From positions 2,418,001-2,482,000 of the forward strand of contig NZ_CP150276.1 of the NCBI RefSeq assembly GCF_037977235.1: a stretch of 64,000 nucleotides of DNA. The letters are read 5' to 3'. The stretch is from Paenibacillus sp. FSL K6-0276 (GTDB lineage Bacteria > Bacillota > Bacilli > Paenibacillales > Paenibacillaceae). A program made the position numbers and the translations under genes. The notes below the pieces were generated by a model, which worked only from the letters and a program-made list of their open reading frames with translations, made no database searches and was not told the DNA's origin. Below are positions 1 through 8,388 of the stretch, in pieces (position 1 is the first letter of the stretch; every line of letters starts with the position of its first letter).

Positions 1-806
1 TCAGGGTTCTCGATGTAGCCGAGTACAAAGATGAAGCTTTGCTCTTCGCCTGGTTCAAGCGTAATGTTCAGTGCATGTGATCCGATAGGGGACCAGCCGC
101 TAGCTACGGAGTTAGTAGGTTCACCTGCAACTACAGCTTGCGGGCTTTCCAGACCGTTGTACATGCCTACGAAAGCTTCACGGTCAGTATCGAAACCAGC
201 GATTTCTTTATTTACGGAGTAGAAAGCGTAGTGATTTCTGCGCTCACGGTATTCTGTTTTGTGATAGATAACGGAACCTTTCACTTCAACCTCACCAGTG
301 CTGAGATTGCGTTGGAAGTTGGTCATATCATCTTGTGCATTCCAGAGACAGAACTCTGCAAAAGAGAACAGTTTCACGGATTTCTTCGCGGAGCCAGTGT
401 TTTTCACTACAAGACGATGTACTTCAGCATTATGACCCATAGGTACAAAAGCAAGCTGGTTCACAGAAATTCCGTTCCGTTCACCAGTAATAGACGTGTA
501 GCCAAGACCGTGACGGCATTCGTAGAAGTCGAGATCACGTTTTACTGGCATCCAGCCTGGGGTCCAGAAATCACCATCGTCATAAAGATAGTAGTAGCGG
601 CCGCCAGTATCCAGTGGGATATTATTATAACGGTAACGGGTCAATCTTCTGAGACGAGCATCTCTATAGAAGGTATAACCACCAGCTGTATTAGAAATAA
701 GTCCGAAAAATTGCTCATTACCAAGATAGTTAATCCAAGGGTAAGGTGTTTTAGGTGTGTTAATTACATACTCTTTACGAGTGTCGTCAAAGGTTCCGAA
801 TTTCAT
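1..806 (-). CDS. Cellobiose phosphorylase, GH94 family (N-terminal part, cut by window edge)
   Basis: The reverse strand encodes the first 268 residues of a glycoside hydrolase family 94 phosphorylase, which splits cellobiose with phosphate into glucose 1-phosphate and glucose in the cytoplasm. The start ATG at 806 follows a GGAGA site. Recognisable segments are [15 protein letters not shown] at the N-terminus, [31 protein letters not shown] and [20 protein letters not shown], all of which match my memory of clostridial cellobiose phosphorylases closely. The C-terminal catalytic domain lies outside the window. A LacI-type regulator gene lies just upstream on the same strand, and an operator copy sits in the gap, so substrate-induced control is likely. 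Substrate specificity for cellobiose rather than a longer cellodextrin is inferred from similarity. Confidence 0.9.
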   Translation of the reverse strand, partial: MKFGTFDDTRKEYVINTPKTPYPWINYLGNEQFFGLISNTAGGYTFYRDARLRRLTRYRYNNIPLDTGGRYYYLYDDGDFWTPGWMPVKRDLDFYECRHGLGYTSITGERNGISVNQLAFVPMGHNAEVHRLVVKNTGSAKKSVKLFSFAEFCLWNAQDDMTNFQRNLSTGEVEVKGSVIYHKTEYRERRNHYAFYSVNKEIAGFDTDREAFVGMYNGLESPQAVVAGEPTNSVASGWSPIGSHALNITLEPGEEQSFIFVLGYIENP

Positions 807-828
807 GTGAGAAAGTCTCCTTTCGATT

Positions 829-844
829 GTGAACGCGCGTTTAT
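829..844 (-). promoter_or_regulatory. LacI-type operator before the cellobiose phosphorylase gene
   Basis: The 16 bp GTGAACGCGCGTTTAT differ at only two positions from the perfect palindrome found in front of the adjacent LacI-family gene (2058-2077). The site lies 23 bp upstream of the phosphorylase start, a position where a bound repressor would block transcription. Assignment to the neighbouring regulator is inference from the shared sequence. Confidence 0.7.
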
Positions 845-856
845 AAGTTTCAGAAA

Positions 857-886
857 AAAATTCCCTCGAGGGAAGGGATTTTTCTC
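857..886 (-). terminator. Probable terminator of the LacI-type gene
   Basis: A 14 bp perfect palindrome TTCCCTCGAGGGAA is flanked by an A tract on one side and T-rich sequence on the other. On the reverse strand it is followed by seven T residues. It sits between the regulator and the phosphorylase gene. The loop is very short in this reading, so strength is uncertain. Confidence 0.45.
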
Positions 887-988
887 AATGCTTTCAAGCA
901 GGCCAACTAGAACAATAGTTTTGATACCGAATCATAGCAGCTTCACGGAAAAATATGTAGATTTCTTCAGCGAAGGACTGATCTTAAG

Positions 989-2044
989 CTATTTCTTCGG
1001 CGGTTGACAGGAATCTCTCTCCACTAAACGAGCTGGAAAGCTGATCGTGCTAAAGGTCGGCTGCTGTGAATCACACAGCTCGATTACTTTTTCCACTGCA
1101 GCCTTGGACATTTCATAGATCGGCAAGCGTACAGAGGTCAGCTTTGGCTGAATACGAGATGCTAACTGAATGTCATCAAATCCGGCAATGGAGATATCCT
1201 CAGGGACAATGATTCCGTGCTCGGAGAACGCTTCCATCGCTGATATAGCCATATCGTCGTTGGAGGAGAAGAAGGCAGTTGGCAAAGGTTCTCCAGAAGC
1301 AAGAAGCTTCGTAACCTCTTCGTAAGCAGTCTCCTTCAGAAAATCACCTTTCAGGATAAATTTCTCATTGATAGGCAGGCCATGCTTCTTCAGTGTATCC
1401 TCATAGGCAGTATAACGCTCTCGACCAGAGTACGTATTCATTTGCCCACAGATGATGCCGATTTCTTCATGACCCAGAGAGATCAAGTATTCAATCGCTT
1501 CTGTGGTGCCCTCGTAATCTTTGGAATTCACAATGGCCAGATGATTGCGGTCAAGATGCTCCGACATAATCTCAGAGATATCGTAATCAATTAATACGAG
1601 AGGAGAGTCGAGCCCTACCATTTCTCGTACGATATTAATATCCTTCTGAGTGCCGACAATGATACCGCCGTCAATCCGTTTTTGAAGAAAAGCTTGCTTT
1701 ACCTTGATAAAATCGTCGGGAGAGTACACCGTATGAATCAGTACATAACATCCGCGGGCATTCGAGGTGTCGACTACGGCATCAACGAATGGCGCAAAGT
1801 AATTGTTCTGATAAATTCGGGTGGTATTCTCCTTTTCGTTCATACTGATGGCGAAGAGTCCGATCGTATCGGTCTTCTTACCGGCTAAAGCCCTTGCAAA
1901 GCTGTTCGGTTCGTACTGATGTTGCTCAATCACCCGCAGCACTTTGGCCCGGGTCTCTTCAGGGACGTTGGAATAGTTGTTGATCACGCGGGATACCGTG
2001 CTTCGGGAAACCCCGGCCAACTTAGCTATATCTTCGCTGCGCAT
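989..2044 (-). CDS. LacI-family transcriptional regulator, probably of cellobiose use
   Basis: A 351-residue protein of the usual LacI/GalR length. Residues 1-25 form the helix-turn-helix (DIAKLAGVSRSTVSRVINN) followed by the hinge region (FARALAGKKTDTIGLF); the rest is a periplasmic-binding-type sensor domain with the common motifs NDDMAISAMEAF and PEDISIAGFDDI. The start ATG follows AGAGGGG. It lies directly upstream of a cellobiose phosphorylase gene on the same strand, and a 20 bp palindrome in front of it reappears before the phosphorylase, so it probably represses both that gene and itself. The inducer, likely cellobiose or a cellodextrin, is an inference. Confidence 0.88.
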   Translation of the reverse strand: MRSEDIAKLAGVSRSTVSRVINNYSNVPEETRAKVLRVIEQHQYEPNSFARALAGKKTDTIGLFAISMNEKENTTRIYQNNYFAPFVDAVVDTSNARGCYVLIHTVYSPDDFIKVKQAFLQKRIDGGIIVGTQKDINIVREMVGLDSPLVLIDYDISEIMSEHLDRNHLAIVNSKDYEGTTEAIEYLISLGHEEIGIICGQMNTYSGRERYTAYEDTLKKHGLPINEKFILKGDFLKETAYEEVTKLLASGEPLPTAFFSSNDDMAISAMEAFSEHGIIVPEDISIAGFDDIQLASRIQPKLTSVRLPIYEMSKAAVEKVIELCDSQQPTFSTISFPARLVERDSCQPPKK

Positions 2045-2057
2045 GTTTCCCCTCTTT

Positions 2058-2077
2058 TCATAAACGCGCGTTTATGA
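2058..2077 (-). promoter_or_regulatory. Perfect palindromic LacI-type operator (autoregulation)
   Basis: TCATAAACGCGCGTTTATGA reads identically on both strands over 20 bp and has the central CG of LacI-family operators. It lies 14 bp upstream of the regulator's own start codon, suggesting autorepression. A near copy precedes the cellobiose phosphorylase gene (829-844). Confidence 0.75.
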
Positions 2078-2188
2078 GTTTATTGTAAGCGAAAGCATAG
2101 TATAAATCAATCGTAAATAAAAAGAAATTTGTGAAGAAGGGAAGAAACTAGTTAATAGTTTGTATAAGATTTTTGCGGAGAAAGTGCA

Positions 2189-2216
2189 TTGAAAGCTATA
2201 AAAGTCATGCTACTAT
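2189..2216 (+). promoter_or_regulatory. Sigma-A-like promoter of the siderophore-binding protein gene
   Basis: A TTGAAA -35 box and a TACTAT -10 box are separated by 16 bp. The Fur box starts three bases downstream, which fits iron-dependent repression of this promoter. Confidence 0.55.
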
Positions 2217-2218
2217 TG

Positions 2219-2248
2219 TGATAATGATTATTGAGAATGATAATCAAT
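2219..2248 (+). promoter_or_regulatory. Fur box (iron-dependent operator)
   Basis: The stretch holds overlapping GATAATGATTATTGA and TTGAGAATGATAATCAA elements matching the 7-1-7 inverted repeat TGATAATNATTATCA. It lies between the promoter and the binding-protein gene that starts at 2277. Fur with ferrous iron would repress transcription here; this is established for the family and inferred for this site. Confidence 0.8.
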
Positions 2249-2276
2249 GAAAATATAGCATTGGAGTGAAGGGATA

Positions 2277-3296
2277 ATGGTAAGATGGGGTCGGAAGTTT
2301 TTGTGGTCAGCAGTGCTTATTATGGCATTGACCGCGCTGGCGGCATGCGGAACGAATAGCAATACTACGAAAGAGAATGTTGCTAAAACAGAGAATGCAG
2401 AGGAATCAACCTCAGCTAGCAGCACGCCGAGCGAAGGAAGTGGAAATGCTTCAGAAGAGGTTGCAACTCGGACGATTACAGGGGAATTCGGAGATGTTGA
2501 GATTCCAGTCAACCCTAAACGGGTGGCCGGGATTTACGTTGAAGATTATTTGAAGGCATTGGGAATTACCCCGGTGGTTCAGTGGTATCATCCAAGCTGG
2601 GGCAAACAGGATTACTTAAATCTCGATGTGCCAGAATTTGATATCACCGGAAGCTTGGAAGCGTTGTTGGAGAAAGACCCTGACTTGATTATTGCGGACG
2701 GAGGCGCGGATGCGGCGAGGTATGAACAATATTCCAAGATAGCACCAACTTATCGTCTCCCTGAGGCGGCACTGCAGGACTCAAGACAAGTGCTTACAGC
2801 GATTGCTGATGCGCTCGGTATTCCGGAGAAGGCTGAGGCTGTACTCGCCGAGTATGATCAGAAAGTGGCAGATGGAAAAGCTAAACTGCAACAGGCTCTG
2901 GGGCAAGAAAAAGTAGCAGTGATCCGGCTCAACGTAGCGGATAAGACCTTTGCTTTGTTCGGTGTTAAAAACCGTTTTATCGGTGTGATTTATTCTCAAT
3001 TTGGCCTGACACCCGTGCCTATGGCTGCAGAAATGACCGAATATCAATCTATTATTTCCGAAGAGCTTATTCCTCAGCTCGAAGCGGATCATATCATCGT
3101 ATTCCCTGACAACGGGGGCTGGGATACTGAAGGGAATCAGGAAGCGATCCAAATCCTTGATGGCCCGTTGTGGAAGAGCCTGCCGGCGGTGAAGAACGGG
3201 AATATTTATAGAATGGAACGTTCCCACTGGCAGACTGGTGCCATCACGGCCAATTCAATGAAGCTTGATGACCTGCTGGAAGCTATGGTGAAATAA
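2277..3296 (+). CDS. Iron-siderophore ABC transporter substrate-binding lipoprotein
   Basis: A 339-residue class III binding protein (FecB/FhuD/FeuA group) that would capture a ferric siderophore outside the membrane and deliver it to an ABC permease. The signal peptide ends in the lipobox LAAC (Cys at about residue 24), followed by a Ser/Thr/Asn-rich linker to about residue 65 and the two-lobe binding domain with the family motifs EKDPDLIIAD and NSMKLDDLLEAMV at the end. A Fur box and promoter precede it and a strong terminator follows, so it is transcribed alone. No permease or ATPase gene is visible in the window, so it must share one encoded elsewhere. Its binding domain resembles the sensor domain of the regulator encoded next door (shared W-GKQ-YL segment). 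The siderophore is unknown. Confidence 0.9.
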   Translation: MVRWGRKFLWSAVLIMALTALAACGTNSNTTKENVAKTENAEESTSASSTPSEGSGNASEEVATRTITGEFGDVEIPVNPKRVAGIYVEDYLKALGITPVVQWYHPSWGKQDYLNLDVPEFDITGSLEALLEKDPDLIIADGGADAARYEQYSKIAPTYRLPEAALQDSRQVLTAIADALGIPEKAEAVLAEYDQKVADGKAKLQQALGQEKVAVIRLNVADKTFALFGVKNRFIGVIYSQFGLTPVPMAAEMTEYQSIISEELIPQLEADHIIVFPDNGGWDTEGNQEAIQILDGPLWKSLPAVKNGNIYRMERSHWQTGAITANSMKLDDLLEAMVK

Positions 3297-3327
3297 ACGG
3301 CAGCCGCCGTAAGGAAAAGCAAAAAGA

Positions 3328-3366
3328 AGGTCTATCAGCACCCTTGATAGACCTCCTTTTTTGTTT
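3328..3366 (+). terminator. Rho-independent terminator after the binding-protein gene
   Basis: An 11 bp stem AGGTCTATCA / TGATAGACCT with a short loop is followed by a T-rich run. Confidence 0.85.
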
Positions 3367-3380
3367 TAAACTGAAGTGAA

Positions 3381-3395
3381 TGAAAATGGTTCTCA
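3381..3395 (+). promoter_or_regulatory. Possible second Fur box before the AraC-type gene
   Basis: TGAAAATGGTTCTCA fits the TGATAATNATTATCA 7-1-7 pattern with a few mismatches and lies 16 bp before the start codon at 3411. It would give iron control of the regulator gene as well. Confidence 0.5.
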
Positions 3396-3410
3396 ATTGG
3401 GGGCGGAAGA

Positions 3411-5005
3411 ATGGCAAAAGATTTGCAAGACAGCAATAGAAGAAGGCTATTCTATAGCTTGATTAATATAGAAACCCAATCCCTGTCAGGAAGCGGACAG
3501 AGTGAGGTGTTTCAGGATCACACCCTAATCATTGTATCGGAAGGACTGGGGTTTGTTGAGGCCGAGATGAGGCAGTTTCCACTGGAAAAAGGTACTGGGT
3601 TCTTGTTCGAACCAGGGCTATTAAGCAAATCAACGCCGAAGAGCGGGGACTTAGCTTTTATCGGCTTACTTTTGAAATTATCGAAACCGGGGAAAACAGG
3701 CAGAGTGAAATAGAAAGAAGGACTAAAGAGGACATCCTTCGATCTGGTTTGCTAAGCTGCAGACCCTTTTCACAATGTAAATTACTGCTAGAGGCTATCT
3801 ATAATAGCCGTAGAAGTACAGATGAGATCGAATGGTTCGCAGGCCATACGCGCTTTCAGGAGCTGCTGCTGTTAATCATGCGTGCAAATTCCTCTGTCGT
3901 TCAGATCACGGGTGATCATGAGGCAATCCATCGTTCCATTCACTATATGGAGGAACATTATAATCAAGCTGTAACCGTCGATCAATTGGCTGAAGTTGCA
4001 GGCATTACACGTGCACGCTACACACAAACTTTTAAAGAAGTGACAGGGCGGATTCCCTTGGAACATTTGAACGGGCTTCGTATCGAAAGGGCGCAGCAGC
4101 AGCTACTGCTAACGAATGACCGTATGCATGATATCGCGTTATCCGTCGGGTATAGTAATGAGTATTATTTTAATCGGCGTTTCAAAAGATCGGTTGGTGT
4201 TACTCCCGGTCAATACAGAAGCTTCCATCAGGATGGACTGAGGGTGTTTGCTCCTTTTTTGGAAGATTACCTATTGGCTCTGGATATTACTCCTGTGGCG
4301 CAATATTCTCATGCCGAGTGGGGGAAACAAGAGTACCTGGCTCTTCACAATGTTCCTGCGGTAGATATTTCGACTCGTAATTGGCAGGAACTCTCCCGGT
4401 ACACACCCGAATTGATCTTGCTGGATAATGGCTTTCATCGTTGGCATCTGGAGGAGTGCAGCCGGATCGCTCCGTTGTTCAAGTTGCCTGTTCATCAAGA
4501 GGATTGGCGTGCCACATTGTATTCCGCAGCAGCGGTCTTTGGCAGAACGGAACGTGTCCAGGAAGTGATCGGCAATTATGAGCATCAGGCACAGCAAGCC
4601 AAGCAGGTGCTTACCCGTTCCGTCCATAGTCAGACCATAGCTTGTTTAAGAATCTCAGTCTACGGAATCACTCTCTATGGATGTGAGCATTTGGGGTATA
4701 CAGGAAGCGTGCTCCATCATGATTTGGGTTTGCAGCCCCATAACTTGGTTCGGAAGCTGACCCGTGGAAAGAATCGAGTGAACCTGACAAAAGAAGAGCT
4801 TGCAAGTCTGACTGCGGATCATTTGTTCATTACCTTTGATCGGCTTGAAGGAGGAGGACGGGAACTGCTGGATACACAACTCTGGCGCAGCTTGCCTGCT
4901 GTACGTAACGGCTGCGTATATGAGGTGGATTTCATGGCCTGGATGAATTACGGTGTATTGTCGCATCAGCGTAAAATTGAGGATGTATTAAGAGCGTTAG
5001 GATAA
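3411..5005 (+). pseudogene. AraC-family regulator fused to a siderophore-binding domain (Btr-like), frameshifted
   Basis: Two frames together encode one protein of about 531 residues. The first frame (3411-3713) carries the N-terminal sensor-like domain. The second continues with an upstream in-frame YRLTFEII segment, two AraC helix-turn-helix motifs (YNQAVTVDQLAEVAGITRAR and MHDIALSVGYSNEYYFNRRF) and a C-terminal periplasmic-binding-type domain. This is the layout of Bacillus subtilis Btr, which senses the bacillibactin siderophore and activates its uptake genes. Adding one T to the four-T run at 3656-3659 restores the whole reading frame, so a single base is missing. The binding domain shares the W-GKQ-YL segment with the lipoprotein encoded upstream, suggesting both see the same ligand. 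Either a true pseudogene or a sequencing error. Confidence 0.8.
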
Positions 5006-5006
5006 G

Positions 5007-5198
5007 TCAGAAACTAGACCAGATAAAAAAGAGTACAATAAGTGCCACTATACTGCTGACGCGGGTCATTAATAAATAAGCCTCACTCGGCTCAACGTCA
5101 CCTTTGACCATCCAACCGTATCTCATGTACCATCCGATTCGTGGGAAAAAGATGTTAAGTAGCGCTAACAGAACAAAGAGGAAAATAAAAAAGTCCAT
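5007..5198 (-). CDS. Small two-helix membrane protein (DUF6199-like)
   Basis: A 63-residue protein with two predicted membrane segments, residues 2-20 and 43-61, linked by a short loop GWYMRYGWMVKGDVEPSEAY. This layout resembles the small DUF6199 family of Bacilli. It converges with the AraC-type gene, the two stop codons lying next to each other. No function is known. Confidence 0.6.
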   Translation of the reverse strand: MDFFIFLFVLLALLNIFFPRIGWYMRYGWMVKGDVEPSEAYLLMTRVSSIVALIVLFFIWSSF

Positions 5199-5340
5199 GA
5201 TTTATCACTCCTTTATGTAATGTATACGCGAGACTGTATGGAGGGTGTCCCGATTCTTGTGTGAGTTTCCATATATTTATTTAAGCTTAAGCAATATAGA
5301 CTGATAAAAAATGAAATTTCTTAAGGAGCGGATAAATCGG

Positions 5341-5553
5341 ATGGGACATACAGGTCTTTTTTTCGGAGGGGGAGTAGGTGTTTTGTTCTTTTTAATTTGG
5401 TTGATATCAATTGGATTGGGGATCTACTTTTTTGTACTGCTTGTAAAACTGGCACGTAGAGGAATAGTGGCTTTAGACTTATATATCTACGCTAAAAATC
5501 GTGAGATACGTACCCGTTATGAGTCGGTTCAAGGTAGGTCAGATGAAACTTAA
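5341..5553 (+). CDS. Small membrane protein of unknown function
   Basis: I do not recognise this gene. It would encode 70 residues with one or two hydrophobic helices near the N-terminus (GVGVLFFLIWLISIGLGIYF) and a charged C-terminus. AAGGAG at 5323-5328 supports the ATG at 5341; an upstream in-frame ATG at 5311 has no ribosome binding site. It precedes the short-chain dehydrogenase gene by 24 bases. Confidence 0.5.
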   Translation: MGHTGLFFGGGVGVLFFLIWLISIGLGIYFFVLLVKLARRGIVALDLYIYAKNREIRTRYESVQGRSDET

Positions 5554-5577
5554 GGCCATTAAATGATCAAATAGAGT

Positions 5578-6441
5578 ATGAGATACACCAAGGCTGGAAC
5601 TGAATTTCAACAGCAGCAACAAGAGCCGGGGCTCCAGAAGAAGATGAATCCCGTACCTGATACAGGTGAAGATACCTATCAAGGTACCGGACGTCTGACT
5701 GGACGTAAAGCGCTAGTTACCGGAGCGGACAGCGGTATAGGTCGTGCTGTTGCGATTGCTTTTGCTCGTGAAGGCGCAGATGTTGTTCTATCCTACATGC
5801 CAGAGGAAGAAGAGGATGCTAAACAGGTCCTCAAGTTGGTGCAGGAAGCAGGACGTACCGCAATCGCCATCCCAGGCGATCTGAAAGATGAGGATTACTG
5901 TGAACAACTCGTCGATACTGCGGTTAAGCAGTTAGGTGGGATTGATATTTTAGCCAATATCGCGGGCAAGCAGCAATTCGTCCCAGACATCGCTGATCGT
6001 ACCACAAAGCATTTTGACGATACATTTAAGACGAATGTGTATGCCATGTTCTGGCTGTGCAAAGCAGCTGTGAAGCATATGCAGCCGGGTAGTACCATCA
6101 TCAACACGTCTTCCATTCAAGACTATAACCCCTCGCCTATCCTATTGGACTACGCGACGACCAAGGCTGCGATCAATACATTCAGTAAATCACTCGCTCA
6201 GCAAGTTGCTGATAAGGGGATTCGAGTCAATGTAGTGGCACCGGGTCCCGTGTGGACACCTCTTCAGGTGGTGGGTGGGCAACCAGAGGAAGTGCTGAAG
6301 GAGTTCGGTGCGAGCACACCACTAGGTCGTCCGGGACAGCCTGCAGAGATGGCTCCGGCATATGTATTTCTTGCTAGCCAAGAATCGAGCTATATCAGCG
6401 GCGAGACACTGAATGCTAATGGTGGAACTCCAACCCCATAG
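5578..6441 (+). CDS. SDR-family NAD(P)-dependent oxidoreductase (YhdF/YhxC group)
   Basis: A 287-residue classical short-chain dehydrogenase with an extra N-terminal segment of about 40 residues rich in Gln ([15 protein letters not shown]), usual in the YhdF/YhxC subgroup of Bacilli. The nucleotide-binding motif is [10 protein letters not shown], the NAG-type motif is NIAGKQ, and the catalytic residues are the Ser in NTSSIQDY and YATTK (Tyr-x-x-x-Lys). It ends [13 protein letters not shown]. Members are often stress-associated and the substrate is unknown. The ATG at 5578 lacks a strong ribosome site, but the N-terminal extension is typical of the family, so I keep it. Confidence 0.88.
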   Translation: MRYTKAGTEFQQQQQEPGLQKKMNPVPDTGEDTYQGTGRLTGRKALVTGADSGIGRAVAIAFAREGADVVLSYMPEEEEDAKQVLKLVQEAGRTAIAIPGDLKDEDYCEQLVDTAVKQLGGIDILANIAGKQQFVPDIADRTTKHFDDTFKTNVYAMFWLCKAAVKHMQPGSTIINTSSIQDYNPSPILLDYATTKAAINTFSKSLAQQVADKGIRVNVVAPGPVWTPLQVVGGQPEEVLKEFGASTPLGRPGQPAEMAPAYVFLASQESSYISGETLNANGGTPTP

Positions 6442-6485
6442 AATATTTAATGGAATGTTGGTATTGTAAATACGGAGAATTATTC

Positions 6486-6530
6486 AAAAGTACCCTACTA
6501 ATTTTAGCTGTGGGGTGCTTTTGTTTTTAT
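6486..6530 (+). terminator. Terminator after the SDR gene
   Basis: An AAAAGTACCC arm pairs with GGGTGCTTTT across a loop of about 17 bases and is followed by GTTTTT. Confidence 0.65.
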
Positions 6531-6702
6531 ATGGCGAAAGGTGTATTATAGAATTTAATACTTTTTATCCCATTATTTTTATGGAATATGATCTAGAGCT
6601 GATCAAGATTGTCGAATACATAGATTTCCTGCGATTACCCGAGAAATATTTGAGTTGGTACAAGGTTTGGAGTAGACCATATAAAGAATTAGGAGCTGTA
6701 TT

Positions 6703-7020
6703 ATGCGTAAAAAGAAACTGGCAATACTCATCATTTCCTTTGTTCTAATCATGACGTGTTTTTCATCAGGAGCAGTCTTTGCGGATAAAGGAAAAGGAGC
6801 TGTAATGGATAGTGGAACAAAGGAAAGGCTAATGGAAAAGTATGATCTTGTAGAGCCTGAACCCGCAAATCCAGCAGAACATTGGAGTCAAACTGATTTT
6901 GGAGTCAGTAACCCTATTGCTATATTTGTAAGTATCAGTAGGTTGTATCTGAATCCATATGTTTTTGCAGCGCAAGAAATGATTAATCATTTGATTGATC
7001 GAAGCGGTCAACACAAATGA
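6703..7020 (+). CDS. Secreted protein of unknown function
   Basis: I do not recognise this protein. It has 105 residues with a clear signal peptide: KKK charge cluster, hydrophobic core to about residue 22 and a likely cleavage site near AVFA-DK. The mature part is polar with a Pro/Glu segment (VEPEPANPAEHW). TAGGAG lies seven bases before the ATG. Its own terminator is not obvious. Neighbouring genes give no clue to its role. Confidence 0.65.
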   Translation: MRKKKLAILIISFVLIMTCFSSGAVFADKGKGAVMDSGTKERLMEKYDLVEPEPANPAEHWSQTDFGVSNPIAIFVSISRLYLNPYVFAAQEMINHLIDRSGQHK

Positions 7021-7051
7021 TCCATACGAGGGCCGTTTTTCAGGGGATAAG

Positions 7052-7729
7052 TTAATCGTTCGTTATCTGTATATCTTTCAAAATATAATCCCAGCTATCA
7101 TAATCATTCATATCATCAGGAAATTCTAATACACAAATATTATTAATATCCCAATTAATTTCTCGTACCGATGTTAATTCACTCACAGGATTAAGGATAA
7201 GGACAGTAAATTCGTTCGCTTTTAAAATATCAGATAAAATCATTTGTAGCTCTACAGCCTGTTCGTATGTGGCGAACCATCTAATGAATAGAATTTTTTT
7301 ACTGCTTAATAATTTGTCCCAAAATCTCTTAATTCGTAAATCCAGCTTTGCTTTATAAGCTGGATAGGTCGTAGACCAATGTTTACCCAAGGTGATTGGA
7401 AAATCATGTACAGAGATAATGTTATAAAAGGTATCCCGAATATAATAGGATTTCACTAAAGCATTCTTGTTCCCATTAGGATAGACGGGTAATCCATCCT
7501 CTAGAAAAAAATGTGTCTCTTCGAGCATTTGCAGATTTGTTAACTCCATGAAATTCTGATATCTGTTCTTATAAAGTCTATTAACATCTGTTAATGAATA
7601 AGAAATCATCCAGTCGAGAGGCATGGAGAATATTCTCAAGTTATTTCTTTGCATATTTATAGCAGGAGCACAAGACATACCTAAGCTTACAATTAAATCA
7701 TAGCTTATTTTCACATCTTGTAATTTCAT
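7052..7729 (-). CDS. DUF1796 family putative cysteine peptidase
   Basis: A 225-residue protein opening with YDLIVSLGMSCAPAINMQRN and then FSMPLDWMIS, the hallmark of the DUF1796 family, which has been proposed to be papain-like cysteine peptidases with the conserved Cys as nucleophile. The ATG at 7729 has AGGTGA seven bases upstream and is preferred over a TTG six codons further upstream. The family is patchily spread and often lies near glycan or accessory genes. No activity is shown for close relatives to my knowledge, so the function stays tentative. Confidence 0.75.
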   Translation of the reverse strand: MKLQDVKISYDLIVSLGMSCAPAINMQRNNLRIFSMPLDWMISYSLTDVNRLYKNRYQNFMELTNLQMLEETHFFLEDGLPVYPNGNKNALVKSYYIRDTFYNIISVHDFPITLGKHWSTTYPAYKAKLDLRIKRFWDKLLSSKKILFIRWFATYEQAVELQMILSDILKANEFTVLILNPVSELTSVREINWDINNICVLEFPDDMNDYDSWDYILKDIQITND

Positions 7730-7747
7730 GGACTCACCTAATTTCAA

Positions 7748-8259
7748 CAGATTCAGGTTCTATTCAACGTTAAAAAAGAGCAGCAACTTAACTGCCCTCT
7801 AAAAAATATTAATGGCGTTGTAACAGCAAATAGCCGCTAATACTTGAAGTTTTTTTACGAAACACCACTTTAAAACCAACGTCATTGTCTAGCAAACAAG
7901 CTAAGGCGGTGTTAAGTTACCCATTGGGTCTCAAGCTAGGTCGACAAGGCTCGGCATTTCCAATGAAGCTGACAGAAATAATCCTACGTGCAGATCCACG
8001 AACCAAAGGATTTCTGCTCCATGTGATCAATACTAAATCAGGCTGACGCGTTGCCATTCTGATCTACCCCTTTCTATTAAGCTTCTCTATATAAAATGCA
8101 CAATAGATTGTAATGTGCTAAACAGAAGCGGAGTGAGTGGGAGGATGTAAGGATCAGTTACTACATAAAATAGCTAATTTGATTAGCGGTGAGAATTAAA
8201 GAGTTACTCTTGTTTAATTTAGGTTTTCAGAATACAATAAAGTAAATTTCTGGTATGTT
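7748..8259. other. Intergenic stretch without a recognised gene
   Basis: About 500 bases hold no convincing gene. A terminator-like hairpin lies at 7773-7806 (stem AGAG.GCAG / CTG.CTCT, T run on the reverse strand). On the forward strand an open frame of roughly 60 codons runs from about 7871 to a stop near 8046 and ends in RADPRTKGFLLHVINTKSG; it has no start signal and no match I recognise, and may be a gene relic. Confidence 0.35.
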
Positions 8260-8260
8260 C

Positions 8261-8356
8261 GAATGGCGATAAACGTAGATGACCACAAGGGAGCATATAT
8301 TCATAACGCCGTACGACTGAGCAAGTATTTGATCAATGATCAAATACTTTTTTATT
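8261..8356 (+). ncRNA. Candidate structured leader with terminator, upstream of the NUDIX gene
   Basis: Between 8261 and 8322 short segments GGCG (8265-8268) and CGTA (8274-8277) can pair with CGCC (8307-8310) and TACG (8312-8315). The pairings cross and so would form a pseudoknot, with the CCACAAGGGAGC segment between them. A 12 bp hairpin (8323-8349, AAGTATTTGATC arm) with a T-rich tail follows directly. Aptamer-like element plus terminator before a gene is the layout of a transcriptional riboswitch. I could not match it to a known class with confidence; the 3' part faintly recalls the ZTP (pfl) class. Confidence 0.35.
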
Positions 8357-8388
8357 TTCGTTTATAAGAAGCTAAATAGGGGGATACG

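Noticed and set aside
138..1007. A 289-codon forward open frame at the left end
   Set aside because: It lies opposite to the cellobiose phosphorylase gene, whose translation matches a known family over its whole length. The forward translation has no recognisable domain and no ribosome site.
2781..3227. Reverse-strand frame of 148 codons within the siderophore-binding protein gene
   Set aside because: It is antisense to a clear lipoprotein gene and has no domain or ribosome site.
6515..6748. Forward frame of 77 codons after the SDR gene
   Set aside because: No ribosome site, begins inside the terminator and overlaps the better-supported secreted-protein gene.
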